NCBI GenBank assembly: GCA_903904095.1
Contig: CAIVBF010000059.1
Location: 1 to 9,075, forward strand
DNA length: 9,075 nucleotides
From: an uncultured bacterium
Lineage (GTDB): Bacteria; Patescibacteriota; Patescibacteriia; Patescibacteriales; UBA12465
Direction of reading: 5' to 3'
Shown: piece by piece, positions 1-5,658 of the stretch
How positions within the stretch are numbered: position 1 is the first letter of the stretch
Layout of the letters: every line of letters begins with the position of its first letter
Position numbers and translations under genes: made by a program
The notes under the pieces: generated by a model
What the model saw: the letters and a program-made list of their open reading frames with translations, nothing else
Told to the model about the DNA's origin: nothing
Database searches by the model: none

Positions 1-2
1 CT

Positions 3-710
3 TATGCTCATATTTATAATGGAATACAAAACGCTGGGTTAAAACAAGTTAAAGAATTAGTGACTTATAACTTTAATATTTCTGACAGTAAAGATAATGC
101 GGGGCCTATTGGTTCGCCTTTTAAGTATGTTGCTCTTGGCGATAGTCTGACTTATGGCATCGGAACAAATAATTATCAAGAGTCGTATCCGTATTTAATT
201 TCTAAAAATCTAGCTAATAGAAACGGCGGAGAGACCCCTTTAACTTTATATAATTATTCTTGGCCCGGCGATAAGAGCTCCGATCTTATTGAAAAATTTT
301 TACCATATGCTATTTTAGAGCAACCTGATATTGTAACCGTCCTGATTGGCGTAAACGATATTCATGATCAAATAAGCGCAGCTGATTTTAAAATCAATTA
401 TGATAAAATATTAGCCGGATTGACTTCTAAAACAAAAGCCAAAATTTACGTTGTCAGTATTCCTTATATCGGATCTAATAAATTAATTTTACCGCCATAT
501 AATTTTTATTTTGATTATAAAACAAAACAATTCAATAAAATTATTAAAGAACTGGCTTTAAAATATAATGTTGCTTATGTTGATTTGTACGCGGCAACTT
601 CTAATTTATTTAAAAAATCCGGGGCCCATTATTCGGCCGATTTATTTCATCCTTCCGTAAGCGGTTATGCGCTTTGGGGGCAGCTAATTTATGATAGTCT
701 TAATAAATAA
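3..710 (+). CDS. SGNH/GDSL-family esterase, 5' end outside window
   Basis: This is a serine esterase or deacylase of the SGNH hydrolase superfamily. Counting from the GTG at 60, the blocks are in order: GDSL at residues 27-30 with catalytic Ser29 (block I), a Gly in the SWPGD segment near 70 (block II), GVND at 97-100 with Asn99 (block III), and DLFHP at 194-198 giving Asp194 and His197 (block V). The catalytic set is complete. The reading frame stays open upstream of 60 to the window edge, and no Shine-Dalgarno sequence precedes the GTG. The true start therefore probably lies upstream, likely with a membrane anchor or signal that cannot be seen here. Its 3' end overlaps the next gene, an acyltransferase-3 protein, by 20 bases. 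Such hydrolases are often fused or paired with acyltransferase-3 domains in O-acetylation of surface glycans, so a carbohydrate ester substrate is likely (inference). A lysophospholipase-like role is an alternative. Confidence 0.9.
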   Translation, partial: YAHIYNGIQNAGLKQVKELVTYNFNISDSKDNAGPIGSPFKYVALGDSLTYGIGTNNYQESYPYLISKNLANRNGGETPLTLYNYSWPGDKSSDLIEKFLPYAILEQPDIVTVLIGVNDIHDQISAADFKINYDKILAGLTSKTKAKIYVVSIPYIGSNKLILPPYNFYFDYKTKQFNKIIKELALKYNVAYVDLYAATSNLFKKSGAHYSADLFHPSVSGYALWGQLIYDSLNK

Positions 711-1797
711 TCCAATTCTTCAAACCTTAATATTTAGTGCCTTTTTCTTTTTAGCCTGGGTCTTAATGATTAAAAAGGGAACGGAATTCGGAACATTATC
801 AATTAGTAAAACCCAAGAACTGAAAGGTTTGGCTATTTTGTTGATTGTTTTATCTCATATCAGCTATTTTTTAGTTAGCGATAACCATTTCCTTTGGCCG
901 CTTTCAATTATGGCCGGAATCGGTGTAAATTTATTTTTGTTTTTATCGGGATACGGCTTAACGGTCAGTAATCTTAAAAATAATTTAAGCGTCTGGCAAT
1001 TTTATAAACGCCGTTTAATAAAATTATTTATTCCGCTTTGGCCGATGCTGATTCTTTTCTTCTCGCTTGATTTCTTTATCCTGCATATTAATTATTCTTG
1101 GCAGTATATTGGGGAAGCGATGTTAGGCATAACTCGCCATGCCGATTTATATCAGGACATAAATTCTCCTTTATGGTATTTAACTTTTATTCTCGGCTTC
1201 TATATTTTATTTCCTTTATTGTTTTTTAAAAAAAGACCCTGGCTTTCGGCCATTCTAATCTTTTTAGCCGCTTATTTTTTTGTTGGCTTAGAACCAATTC
1301 CTTTCTATAACGTTTTACATTTATATAAGGTCCATACCGTTGCCTTTCCATTAGGAATTTTCTTTGCTTGGTTAATGACGAATATTAATTTTGATAAGTT
1401 CAAAATTTTTTGGGAAAAAACAAAACCGTTAGCTCGGGAATTTATTTATTATTTCTCCATAATTGTTTTGATTGCTATTTTTGTTTATAGCGTTATGGAT
1501 TCGGCAGTTGGCGCTAGCGCTAATAAGGAGCAGCTAATGAGCATAATCTCTGTTCTCGCCTTAACTTTAATTTTTATCCTAAAGAAAATAGATTTTAAAT
1601 TTTTATATCTCTTCGGCATTTATTCTTACGAGATATATCTGTGGCATTGGCCGATTATGTATCGTTATGATTTTATCTATAAGTATCTACCGGCCTGGCT
1701 CTCAACTCTATTATATTTAGCTTTGTTTTTATTTTTTGGCTGGGGTTTTCAGAAAATTGTTGGATTATTCAGTAATAAATGCGAAGTTAAAAAATAA
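691..1797 (+). CDS. Acyltransferase-3 family integral membrane O-acyltransferase
   Basis: A 368-residue polytopic membrane protein of the acyltransferase-3 family (OafA/NodX type), which moves acyl, usually acetyl, groups across the membrane onto sugars. The hydrophobic profile suggests about ten transmembrane segments. Family signatures are KGLAILLIVLSH at residues 45-56 with the expected catalytic His56, a GVNLFLFLSGYGL segment near 77-89, the basic RRLIKLFIPLW stretch near 108-118, a PLWYL segment, and a late EIYLWHWP motif containing His319. Lys45 takes the place of the Arg usual at the start of the first motif. Length matches the family when no SGNH domain is fused. The ATG lies inside the end of the upstream SGNH gene, 9 bases after a G-rich run (676-680), so the two are probably translationally coupled. 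The acceptor substrate is unknown; lipopolysaccharide-like glycan, teichoic acid or peptidoglycan are all possible. Confidence 0.9.
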   Translation: MIVLINNPILQTLIFSAFFFLAWVLMIKKGTEFGTLSISKTQELKGLAILLIVLSHISYFLVSDNHFLWPLSIMAGIGVNLFLFLSGYGLTVSNLKNNLSVWQFYKRRLIKLFIPLWPMLILFFSLDFFILHINYSWQYIGEAMLGITRHADLYQDINSPLWYLTFILGFYILFPLLFFKKRPWLSAILIFLAAYFFVGLEPIPFYNVLHLYKVHTVAFPLGIFFAWLMTNINFDKFKIFWEKTKPLAREFIYYFSIIVLIAIFVYSVMDSAVGASANKEQLMSIISVLALTLIFILKKIDFKFLYLFGIYSYEIYLWHWPIMYRYDFIYKYLPAWLSTLLYLALFLFFGWGFQKIVGLFSNKCEVKK

Positions 1798-1817
1798 AAT
1801 AATTAAAAAGAAAAAGA

Positions 1818-1856
1818 AAAAAGGGATAAGCGCTGTGAAGCGACTTATCCCTTTTT
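1818..1856. terminator. Bidirectional intrinsic terminator between convergent genes
   Basis: A perfect 10-bp stem, AAGGGATAAG (1821-1830) with CTTATCCCTT (1844-1853), is capped by a 4-bp CGCT/AGCG stem closing a GTGA tetraloop, with one bulged A at 1843. An A-run on the left and a T-run on the right extend the stem outward. Read from the plus strand the stem ends in TTTTT. Read from the minus strand it ends in T6 and further T-tracts. It can therefore end transcripts of both the acyltransferase gene and the 176-residue gene that converge on it. Confidence 0.9.
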
Positions 1857-1875
1857 GAATGTGGCAGCAGGCCTG

Positions 1876-2406
1876 TTAGATCCAATCATTTTTTGAAAGA
1901 TCCTTGGCTTCTAGCAAGAGCGGTTTGATGAATTGGTTTCTTTTTGAAACCTCCTCGTAGTAATAGTCAAAATATTTTTTTGCCCTTTCATTTGTCAGGG
2001 CATCCTTGACGATTGGTTCAACAAGGTAGAATACTGAGGTTGAAATCCCCTCATCAACATCGCCTTGATGTCCGGAGAAGGAATAAATTGCCCCAAGTCC
2101 TCTGATAGCGCCAGGGTACTGCATGTTAGCGTCGTTGTGGCTTTCCCAGGATGTTTTATGATCAAGATTCCCAAAGAGCCGGAAAGCTTTCTCCACGGAA
2201 CAGGTCAGGTATTTGTCCTGTTTTTCAGTTGGGATATGTCCAACAGCAATGATAGTTAGGATTTGTCCCTTGTATCCATCCATAATAGTCAGATAGCCCC
2301 CGGTTCTTCTATCTTCTTTTGGCAGAAGGAGATTGGCGGTGTCTATTAGGTTGTTAATTTTAGGGTAAATCAGATTTAGTCTGTCTAGAATTAAAATTGT
2401 TTTCAT
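1876..2406 (-). CDS. Hypothetical protein, 176 aa, possible distant GlcG/HbpS-like fold
   Basis: I do not recognise this protein with confidence. It is soluble, with no signal peptide or membrane span. It starts MKTILILDR and has a helix-like stretch to about residue 32, then TGGYLTIMDGYKGQI. The most distinctive part is around residues 97-130: a PGAIRGLGAIYSFSG segment followed by DVDEGIS. The order of a Gly-Ala-Ile strand, an SG turn and an acidic DE helix resembles the C-terminal signature of GlcG/HbpS (haem-degrading domain-like) proteins, but the match is loose and no function should be assigned from it. By eye its base composition is less AT-skewed than its neighbours. It stands alone, with its own candidate promoter (2479-2507) and a strong terminator. 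An AAGAG-type weak ribosome site lies just before the ATG. Confidence 0.75.
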   Translation of the reverse strand: MKTILILDRLNLIYPKINNLIDTANLLLPKEDRRTGGYLTIMDGYKGQILTIIAVGHIPTEKQDKYLTCSVEKAFRLFGNLDHKTSWESHNDANMQYPGAIRGLGAIYSFSGHQGDVDEGISTSVFYLVEPIVKDALTNERAKKYFDYYYEEVSKRNQFIKPLLLEAKDLSKNDWI

Positions 2407-2478
2407 TTCTCTTTTTTTAATGTTTGTTTTTTGGTGTTTATTTTTCGCTTAATTTTTAAAGTGCGGTGTTGATAAAAT

Positions 2479-2507
2479 ACATTAACATTATCTTGTATTA
2501 CAGTCAA
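2479..2507 (-). promoter_or_regulatory. Candidate sigma70-type promoter for the 176-aa gene
   Basis: On the minus strand TTGACT (2507-2502) is followed after 17 bases by TAATGT (2484-2479), which matches the -10 consensus at its first, second and last positions. It sits in the gap between the tRNA-operon terminator and the 176-residue gene, giving an A-rich leader of about 65 bases. The arms AATACA (2476-2481) and TGTATT (2494-2499) form an inverted repeat over the -10 region that could be an operator, but in DNA this AT-rich it could be chance. Confidence 0.4.
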
Positions 2508-2535
2508 TAGATAAAAAGTTAATAATTTTACACAA

Positions 2536-2562
2536 AAAAATAGACAACTAATGTCTATTTTT
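2536..2562 (-). terminator. Intrinsic terminator of the tRNA operon
   Basis: An 11-bp inverted repeat, AAAAATAGACA (2536-2546) with TGTCTATTTTT (2552-2562), has a 5-base loop. Read on the minus strand it follows tRNA-Pro by 5 bases and ends in a run of seven T. The stem has few G-C pairs, so efficiency may be moderate, but the position directly after the last tRNA supports the call. Confidence 0.75.
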
Positions 2563-2567
2563 CTTTG

Positions 2568-2642
2568 TCGGGGTGGAGAGATTTGAACTCTCGATCTTCT
2601 GGTCCCAAACCAGACGCCTTAGACCAACTGGGCCACACCCCG
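2568..2642 (-). tRNA. tRNA-Pro (anticodon TGG)
   Basis: The cloverleaf has a 7-bp acceptor stem CGGGGTG/CACCCCG with the C1:G72 pair typical of bacterial tRNA-Pro. The anticodon stem TCTGG/CCAGA holds the loop TTTGGGA (anticodon TGG, G37). The T arm GAGAG/CTCTC holds a normal TTCAAAT loop. The discriminator is A. The D stem has a mismatch at 13:22. No CCA is encoded: the bases after the discriminator are CAA. It is the last gene of a four-tRNA operon. Confidence 0.96.
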
Positions 2643-2653
2643 TTATAAAAATT

Positions 2654-2670
2654 AAACCCCGGATGGGTTT
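2654..2670 (-). other. Hairpin in the Phe-Pro tRNA spacer
   Basis: AAACCC (2654-2659) pairs perfectly with GGGTTT (2665-2670) around a 5-base loop. In the minus-strand transcript it is followed by AATTTTTAT. It may mark a processing point or a weak attenuator between tRNA-Phe and tRNA-Pro. The function is inferred. Confidence 0.4.
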
Positions 2671-2702
2671 TAAAGATGGATTTAATTTTATTTTTTCTTA
2701 TG

Positions 2703-2774
2703 TGCCCCGGGTCAGAATCGGACTGACGACACAAGGATTTTCAGTCCTTTGCTCTACCACTGAGCTACCGAGGC
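2703..2774 (-). tRNA. tRNA-Phe (anticodon GAA)
   Basis: Acceptor stem GCCTCGG/CCGGGGC contains one T:G wobble at 4:69. The D arm is GCTC/GAGC with a 7-base loop containing GG. The anticodon stem AAGGA/TCCTT holds the loop CTGAAAA (U33, anticodon GAA). The T stem is GTCAG/CTGAC. The T loop reads TCCGATT, so position 55 is C instead of the almost invariant U that becomes pseudouridine. Everything else looks intact, so I call it functional but odd. Discriminator A; no CCA encoded. Confidence 0.93.
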
Positions 2775-2780
2775 ATCGGC

Positions 2781-2798
2781 AGTTTTTTGTTAAAAACT
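2781..2798 (-). other. Hairpin in the fMet-Phe tRNA spacer
   Basis: AGTTTTT (2781-2787) pairs with AAAAACT (2792-2798) around a 4-base loop. It begins two bases after the 3' end of the initiator tRNA and fills most of the 26-base spacer. It is a likely trailer structure for 3' processing (inference). Confidence 0.4.
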
Positions 2799-2800
2799 TG

Positions 2801-2873
2801 TTGCGGGAGTCGGACTCGAACCGACGACCTCTAGGTTATGGGCCTAGCGAGCTGCCAACTGCTCTATCCCGCT
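2801..2873 (-). tRNA. Initiator tRNA-fMet (anticodon CAT)
   Basis: The initiator class is shown by an unpaired 1:72 position and the A11:U24 pair in the D stem (GAGC/GCTC). Pairs 2:71 to 7:66 are GCGGGA/TCCCGC. Position 1 is A opposite A72, where bacteria usually have C1 opposite A72. The anticodon stem is CTAGG/CCTAG, giving A29:U41, G30:C40, G31:C39 in place of three G:C pairs. The anticodon loop is CCCATAA, so position 33 is C where U is nearly universal. The T arm GTCGG/CCGAC with loop TTCGAGT is normal. The discriminator is A and no CCA is encoded (next bases CAA). With a single copy in this window and an intact fold, it is probably the working initiator, but with unusual features. Confidence 0.93.
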
Positions 2874-2924
2874 ATAATTTATTTTTAATGATGTTCTGTT
2901 CGTTTATGTTTTGACGAGCCAATG

Positions 2925-2998
2925 TGGGCGATGGAGGACTCGAACCTCCGACCTCTACATTATCAGTGTAGCGCTCTAACCAGCTGAGCTAATCGCCC
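2925..2998 (-). tRNA. tRNA-Ile (anticodon GAT)
   Basis: A fully regular cloverleaf: acceptor GGGCGAT/ATCGCCC, D arm GCTC/GAGC, anticodon stem CTACA/TGTAG with loop CTGATAA (anticodon GAT, A37), T stem GGAGG/CCTCC with loop TTCGAGT, and discriminator A. The downstream bases are CAT, so CCA must be added enzymatically. It is the first gene of the tRNA operon, about 44 bases from the predicted start of transcription. Confidence 0.97.
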
Positions 2999-3048
2999 AA
3001 ATATAAAACAAAAAAAACTAATTTCCACTTTTAGAAATTCTGAATAAA

Positions 3049-3077
3049 AATATAACAAATAATAAATAAAAAGGCAA
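3049..3077 (-). promoter_or_regulatory. Extended -10 promoter of the tRNA operon
   Basis: On the minus strand TTGCCT (3077-3072) is followed, after exactly 17 bases, by TATATT (3054-3049). This is one mismatch from TATAAT and is preceded by TGT, an extended -10 element. Initiation is expected near 3042, leaving a short AT-rich leader before tRNA-Ile. No convincing terminator separates it from the large gene upstream, so some read-through into the tRNAs is possible. Confidence 0.7.
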
Positions 3078-3125
3078 GGGTGAGATTTCGCCGTAAAGGC
3101 AAAGTTAAAATGCCATATTTGGTAA

Positions 3126-5585
3126 TTATTGTTTCTGAGCTAATGATTGTTTTTGCAGGGCCTCATTGTAGGCTTTAATAAATATAACGCCAAAATTTTT
3201 ATTAGGAGCCACATAATCATTGAATCTGCCATCTCCAACTTTTTTTCTAGCTTTTTCCCAAAAGTCAGACCAAGTAATATCGTGTCCCGAGAGAATTTCT
3301 TCATTCAACATTTTAAATAATGGATCGTTTACATATTTAGTGCCAGTCCCTTTGGTTGAAATAATGTGAGCATTCGGAGCTTTTTCTAAAACAGCCGAGA
3401 GATTTCTATATCCGCCGCATGAACCGAGAGATACTATTTTAGCGATAGTCGGTATACGTTTAATAGTTTCTTGAGCATGATAGCTGTGACCGCGGTGCAC
3501 AACCACTAAAGTTTTAATGTCTTGTTTTTTTAACTCTTCGGCAATTTTTTCCGAGCCGTCAATCTCTGCCTCAGGTTTGTTGGCATAAATTTTAATACCT
3601 CGTTCATTATTATGAGAATTGATTGTGACATAAGTTCCCATGTCTTCAACGGACCAGTCGCCGCCTTTTTTATATTCTGATAAAAAATTAGTAAATGAAG
3701 TTTTCCCGTCTTCGTCATTGTAAAAAAAATATTCTTGGATATTTAATTTATTCTGATTAAATAATTCTGCTGATTTTATCTGAGAAAGTGAAGAGAGCTT
3801 GTATGTTTTTTCAATTTCTTTTAGCCATGTATCGTCTCCGCCTTTTTGCGAAAAAGTGGTGGCGATAAGATTATAAAGAATTTCTATCTCTGGCTTTTGT
3901 GTGTCTCGCATCAAGGCTATTTGATTTTTTATTTCTTTTCTAAATAAATCTAAAGTAAGTGGGTCTGATGTCGCGTTTATTGCTTCAGCTATCGCTACAG
4001 CCTCCCTGATTGGTTCTTTAGCCTTATCAATTCCCGAAATGAATAGTTGAGAAAGTTTGTTTTGTTCTGCTGGGTTCATTGTCATTAAAAAATCATTCCA
4101 GCGTCCGAATTCGGTACAGATACGGATAAAAGTACGAAATTTAGTAAAGTTTTCTTGTTCCAGTAATTTAGCCCCGCTTAGATCTTCATTTTTTAGAGCA
4201 GTTATAAGACGGTTGAAGATACCATTGAAACTAGAAGTAAATATTTCTTCCTCGCCGTAAGTGAGGGTAAAATATAATTTTTCAGCATTAGCTCCATTTA
4301 GTGAAGCGAATCTTTCTCGTTCGGGGCGTTCATGAAGATTATTTATTTTTTCAATCGCCGAAAGCGCTCCCTTAGACATATAATCTTCGGTCAGAAAAAT
4401 GCTTGAGTGGTTAGGATTTTTAACTATGTCAATTAGCACCTTAAAGTATTCCTCGGGATTTTTAACTGTTTCTATGGCCTCTTTTTTAGTCATTTTCCCA
4501 GATGATATATTATCAAGAAGTAAAACTATTTTTTGAGATTCAGAATATCCAATTTCTCCGCTGAAAATCATTCTTCTAATCTCAGGAATTAGTTTTAGAT
4601 TTTTATTATTACTATTTTCTAATACGGACATTAATTTTTGACCCTCTGCAGTTTCTTTGCAATCAGTAACTGATATTACCTCATCGTTGAAAGCGGCGCC
4701 AATTACTGCGGCATCTGGCCGGGAATCTGCAATCTCTATAACAAGCTTGTCTCGAGACTCTTTATCTTGTTTATTGTTTTTAGATTCTAAAAAAATATAA
4801 TTAAAAAATGCCGATGGTTCTTTCAAGGCAGCTGTTTTAATAGGTTCTTCGGCCCATGGCTCAGATAGATAAGGGTCTAAATATTCTAGTACTAATCTGG
4901 GGTTTGATTTTGCCGCTAATTTTATTTCTTCTAATCCTATTTTAAGACCTTCCTTTGATTGAAATATTTCCTTGAAGTGCGGTACAAAAAAATACTCATT
5001 ATTTCGTCTAGCCTCTAAAAGTTCATGTGCTTGAGATGTGTTTATCCAAGCGCTGATATGTTGATTTAAAATATAGTCAGAGTTTGTGGGGTATTCATCA
5101 CCAGCGGCGTGACTTTTTTTATCCAATTCTTTTAAAGAATTGATGGTTGAAGAGATAATAAGATCATAACCAGGGTTATCTTGGTAGCGAGAGGCGTATT
5201 CTAGAGCTAAAAAAGGATCTTTTTCGGCAGCCTGTTTTAGGGAGGTGGCTAGCCAATTTTCATGCTTGTATAAAGGAGATGTAACAAAAGCTTTTTCGGG
5301 ATTATCCTGACAGAGTTTAGAATATTCCGACTCTGATAATTTCGTTTCATAAAGATGAAGAGCTAATTCAGTCGGTTGGTGACTAGAATCAGCTCTTGGA
5401 GAATACTTTTCAAAATTGCAGCTAGAAACAGAAAGACCGCCGGCAAGAACCATTCCCCTGGCAATGGCTCCAGTCTTTTTCCGGATTTTTCCTAAAATAG
5501 TTTCATTGTTTGGTTCCGGTTTAATATCTTGGTTTTCCGATTCCCGCTCTCTATATGGCAGGGTCTTTATATTTTCAAATCTCAT
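3126..5585 (-). CDS. Large putative lipoprotein with helical repeats and caspase-like C-terminal domain
   Basis: An 819-residue protein of unassigned function. Residues 1-37 are charged. After the basic RKK at 35-37, a short, weakly hydrophobic segment ends in VSSC, a lipobox-like site at Cys56, so export and lipid anchoring are plausible. The long leading tail and Arg43 inside the hydrophobic part make this uncertain. Residues about 90-290 contain degenerate units of the form DPxxALEY/NPxxVLEY/EPSAFFNY, suggesting an alpha-solenoid. A helical middle follows. The C-terminal 190 residues form an alpha/beta domain with a hydrophobic strand leading to HRGHSYH (697-703) and a second strand leading to GSCGGY (721-726). 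This strand-His-Gly, strand-Cys order resembles clan CD peptidases (caspase, gingipain, CHAT type), with His700 or His697 and Cys723 as candidate dyad. A conserved-looking FNDYVAPNKNFGVIFI block ends the domain. No ribosome site precedes the ATG. It lies 73 bases after holA. Confidence 0.85.
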   Translation of the reverse strand: MRFENIKTLPYRERESENQDIKPEPNNETILGKIRKKTGAIARGMVLAGGLSVSSCNFEKYSPRADSSHQPTELALHLYETKLSESEYSKLCQDNPEKAFVTSPLYKHENWLATSLKQAAEKDPFLALEYASRYQDNPGYDLIISSTINSLKELDKKSHAAGDEYPTNSDYILNQHISAWINTSQAHELLEARRNNEYFFVPHFKEIFQSKEGLKIGLEEIKLAAKSNPRLVLEYLDPYLSEPWAEEPIKTAALKEPSAFFNYIFLESKNNKQDKESRDKLVIEIADSRPDAAVIGAAFNDEVISVTDCKETAEGQKLMSVLENSNNKNLKLIPEIRRMIFSGEIGYSESQKIVLLLDNISSGKMTKKEAIETVKNPEEYFKVLIDIVKNPNHSSIFLTEDYMSKGALSAIEKINNLHERPERERFASLNGANAEKLYFTLTYGEEEIFTSSFNGIFNRLITALKNEDLSGAKLLEQENFTKFRTFIRICTEFGRWNDFLMTMNPAEQNKLSQLFISGIDKAKEPIREAVAIAEAINATSDPLTLDLFRKEIKNQIALMRDTQKPEIEILYNLIATTFSQKGGDDTWLKEIEKTYKLSSLSQIKSAELFNQNKLNIQEYFFYNDEDGKTSFTNFLSEYKKGGDWSVEDMGTYVTINSHNNERGIKIYANKPEAEIDGSEKIAEELKKQDIKTLVVVHRGHSYHAQETIKRIPTIAKIVSLGSCGGYRNLSAVLEKAPNAHIISTKGTGTKYVNDPLFKMLNEEILSGHDITWSDFWEKARKKVGDGRFNDYVAPNKNFGVIFIKAYNEALQKQSLAQKQ

Positions 5586-5658
5586 ATTTAATAAGAAATT
5601 AATAATATTTAAACGCTATCGCGCTTGATTAATAAATTTTATGGCTAGGGGCGCCGAA

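Noticed and set aside
2573..2914. A 113-codon plus-strand open frame across the tRNA cluster
   Set aside because: It reads the antisense of the Pro, Phe and fMet tRNAs; the RESDSNRRPLGYGPSELPTALS-like text is a well-known artefact of antisense tRNA translation.
3061..3125. Terminator for the large gene before the tRNA operon
   Set aside because: Only a 4-bp GGCA/TGCC pairing with a 9-base loop is visible; too weak to call. The remainder of this gap holds the tRNA promoter.
3530..3718. Short minus-strand frame inside the large gene
   Set aside because: It is an out-of-frame shadow of the 819-residue coding sequence, with no recognisable motif.
4057..4260. Plus-strand frames at 4057-4260, 2065-2259, 5416-5628, 7805-7987 and 8396-8608
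   Set aside because: Each is antisense to a well-supported gene (the one at 5416 also spills slightly into the gap), has no family features and no ribosome site.
5608..5630. Hairpin around CGC-GATA-GCG as terminator of the polA-holA operon
   Set aside because: Only about five pairs with a bulge, and no clean T-run after it.
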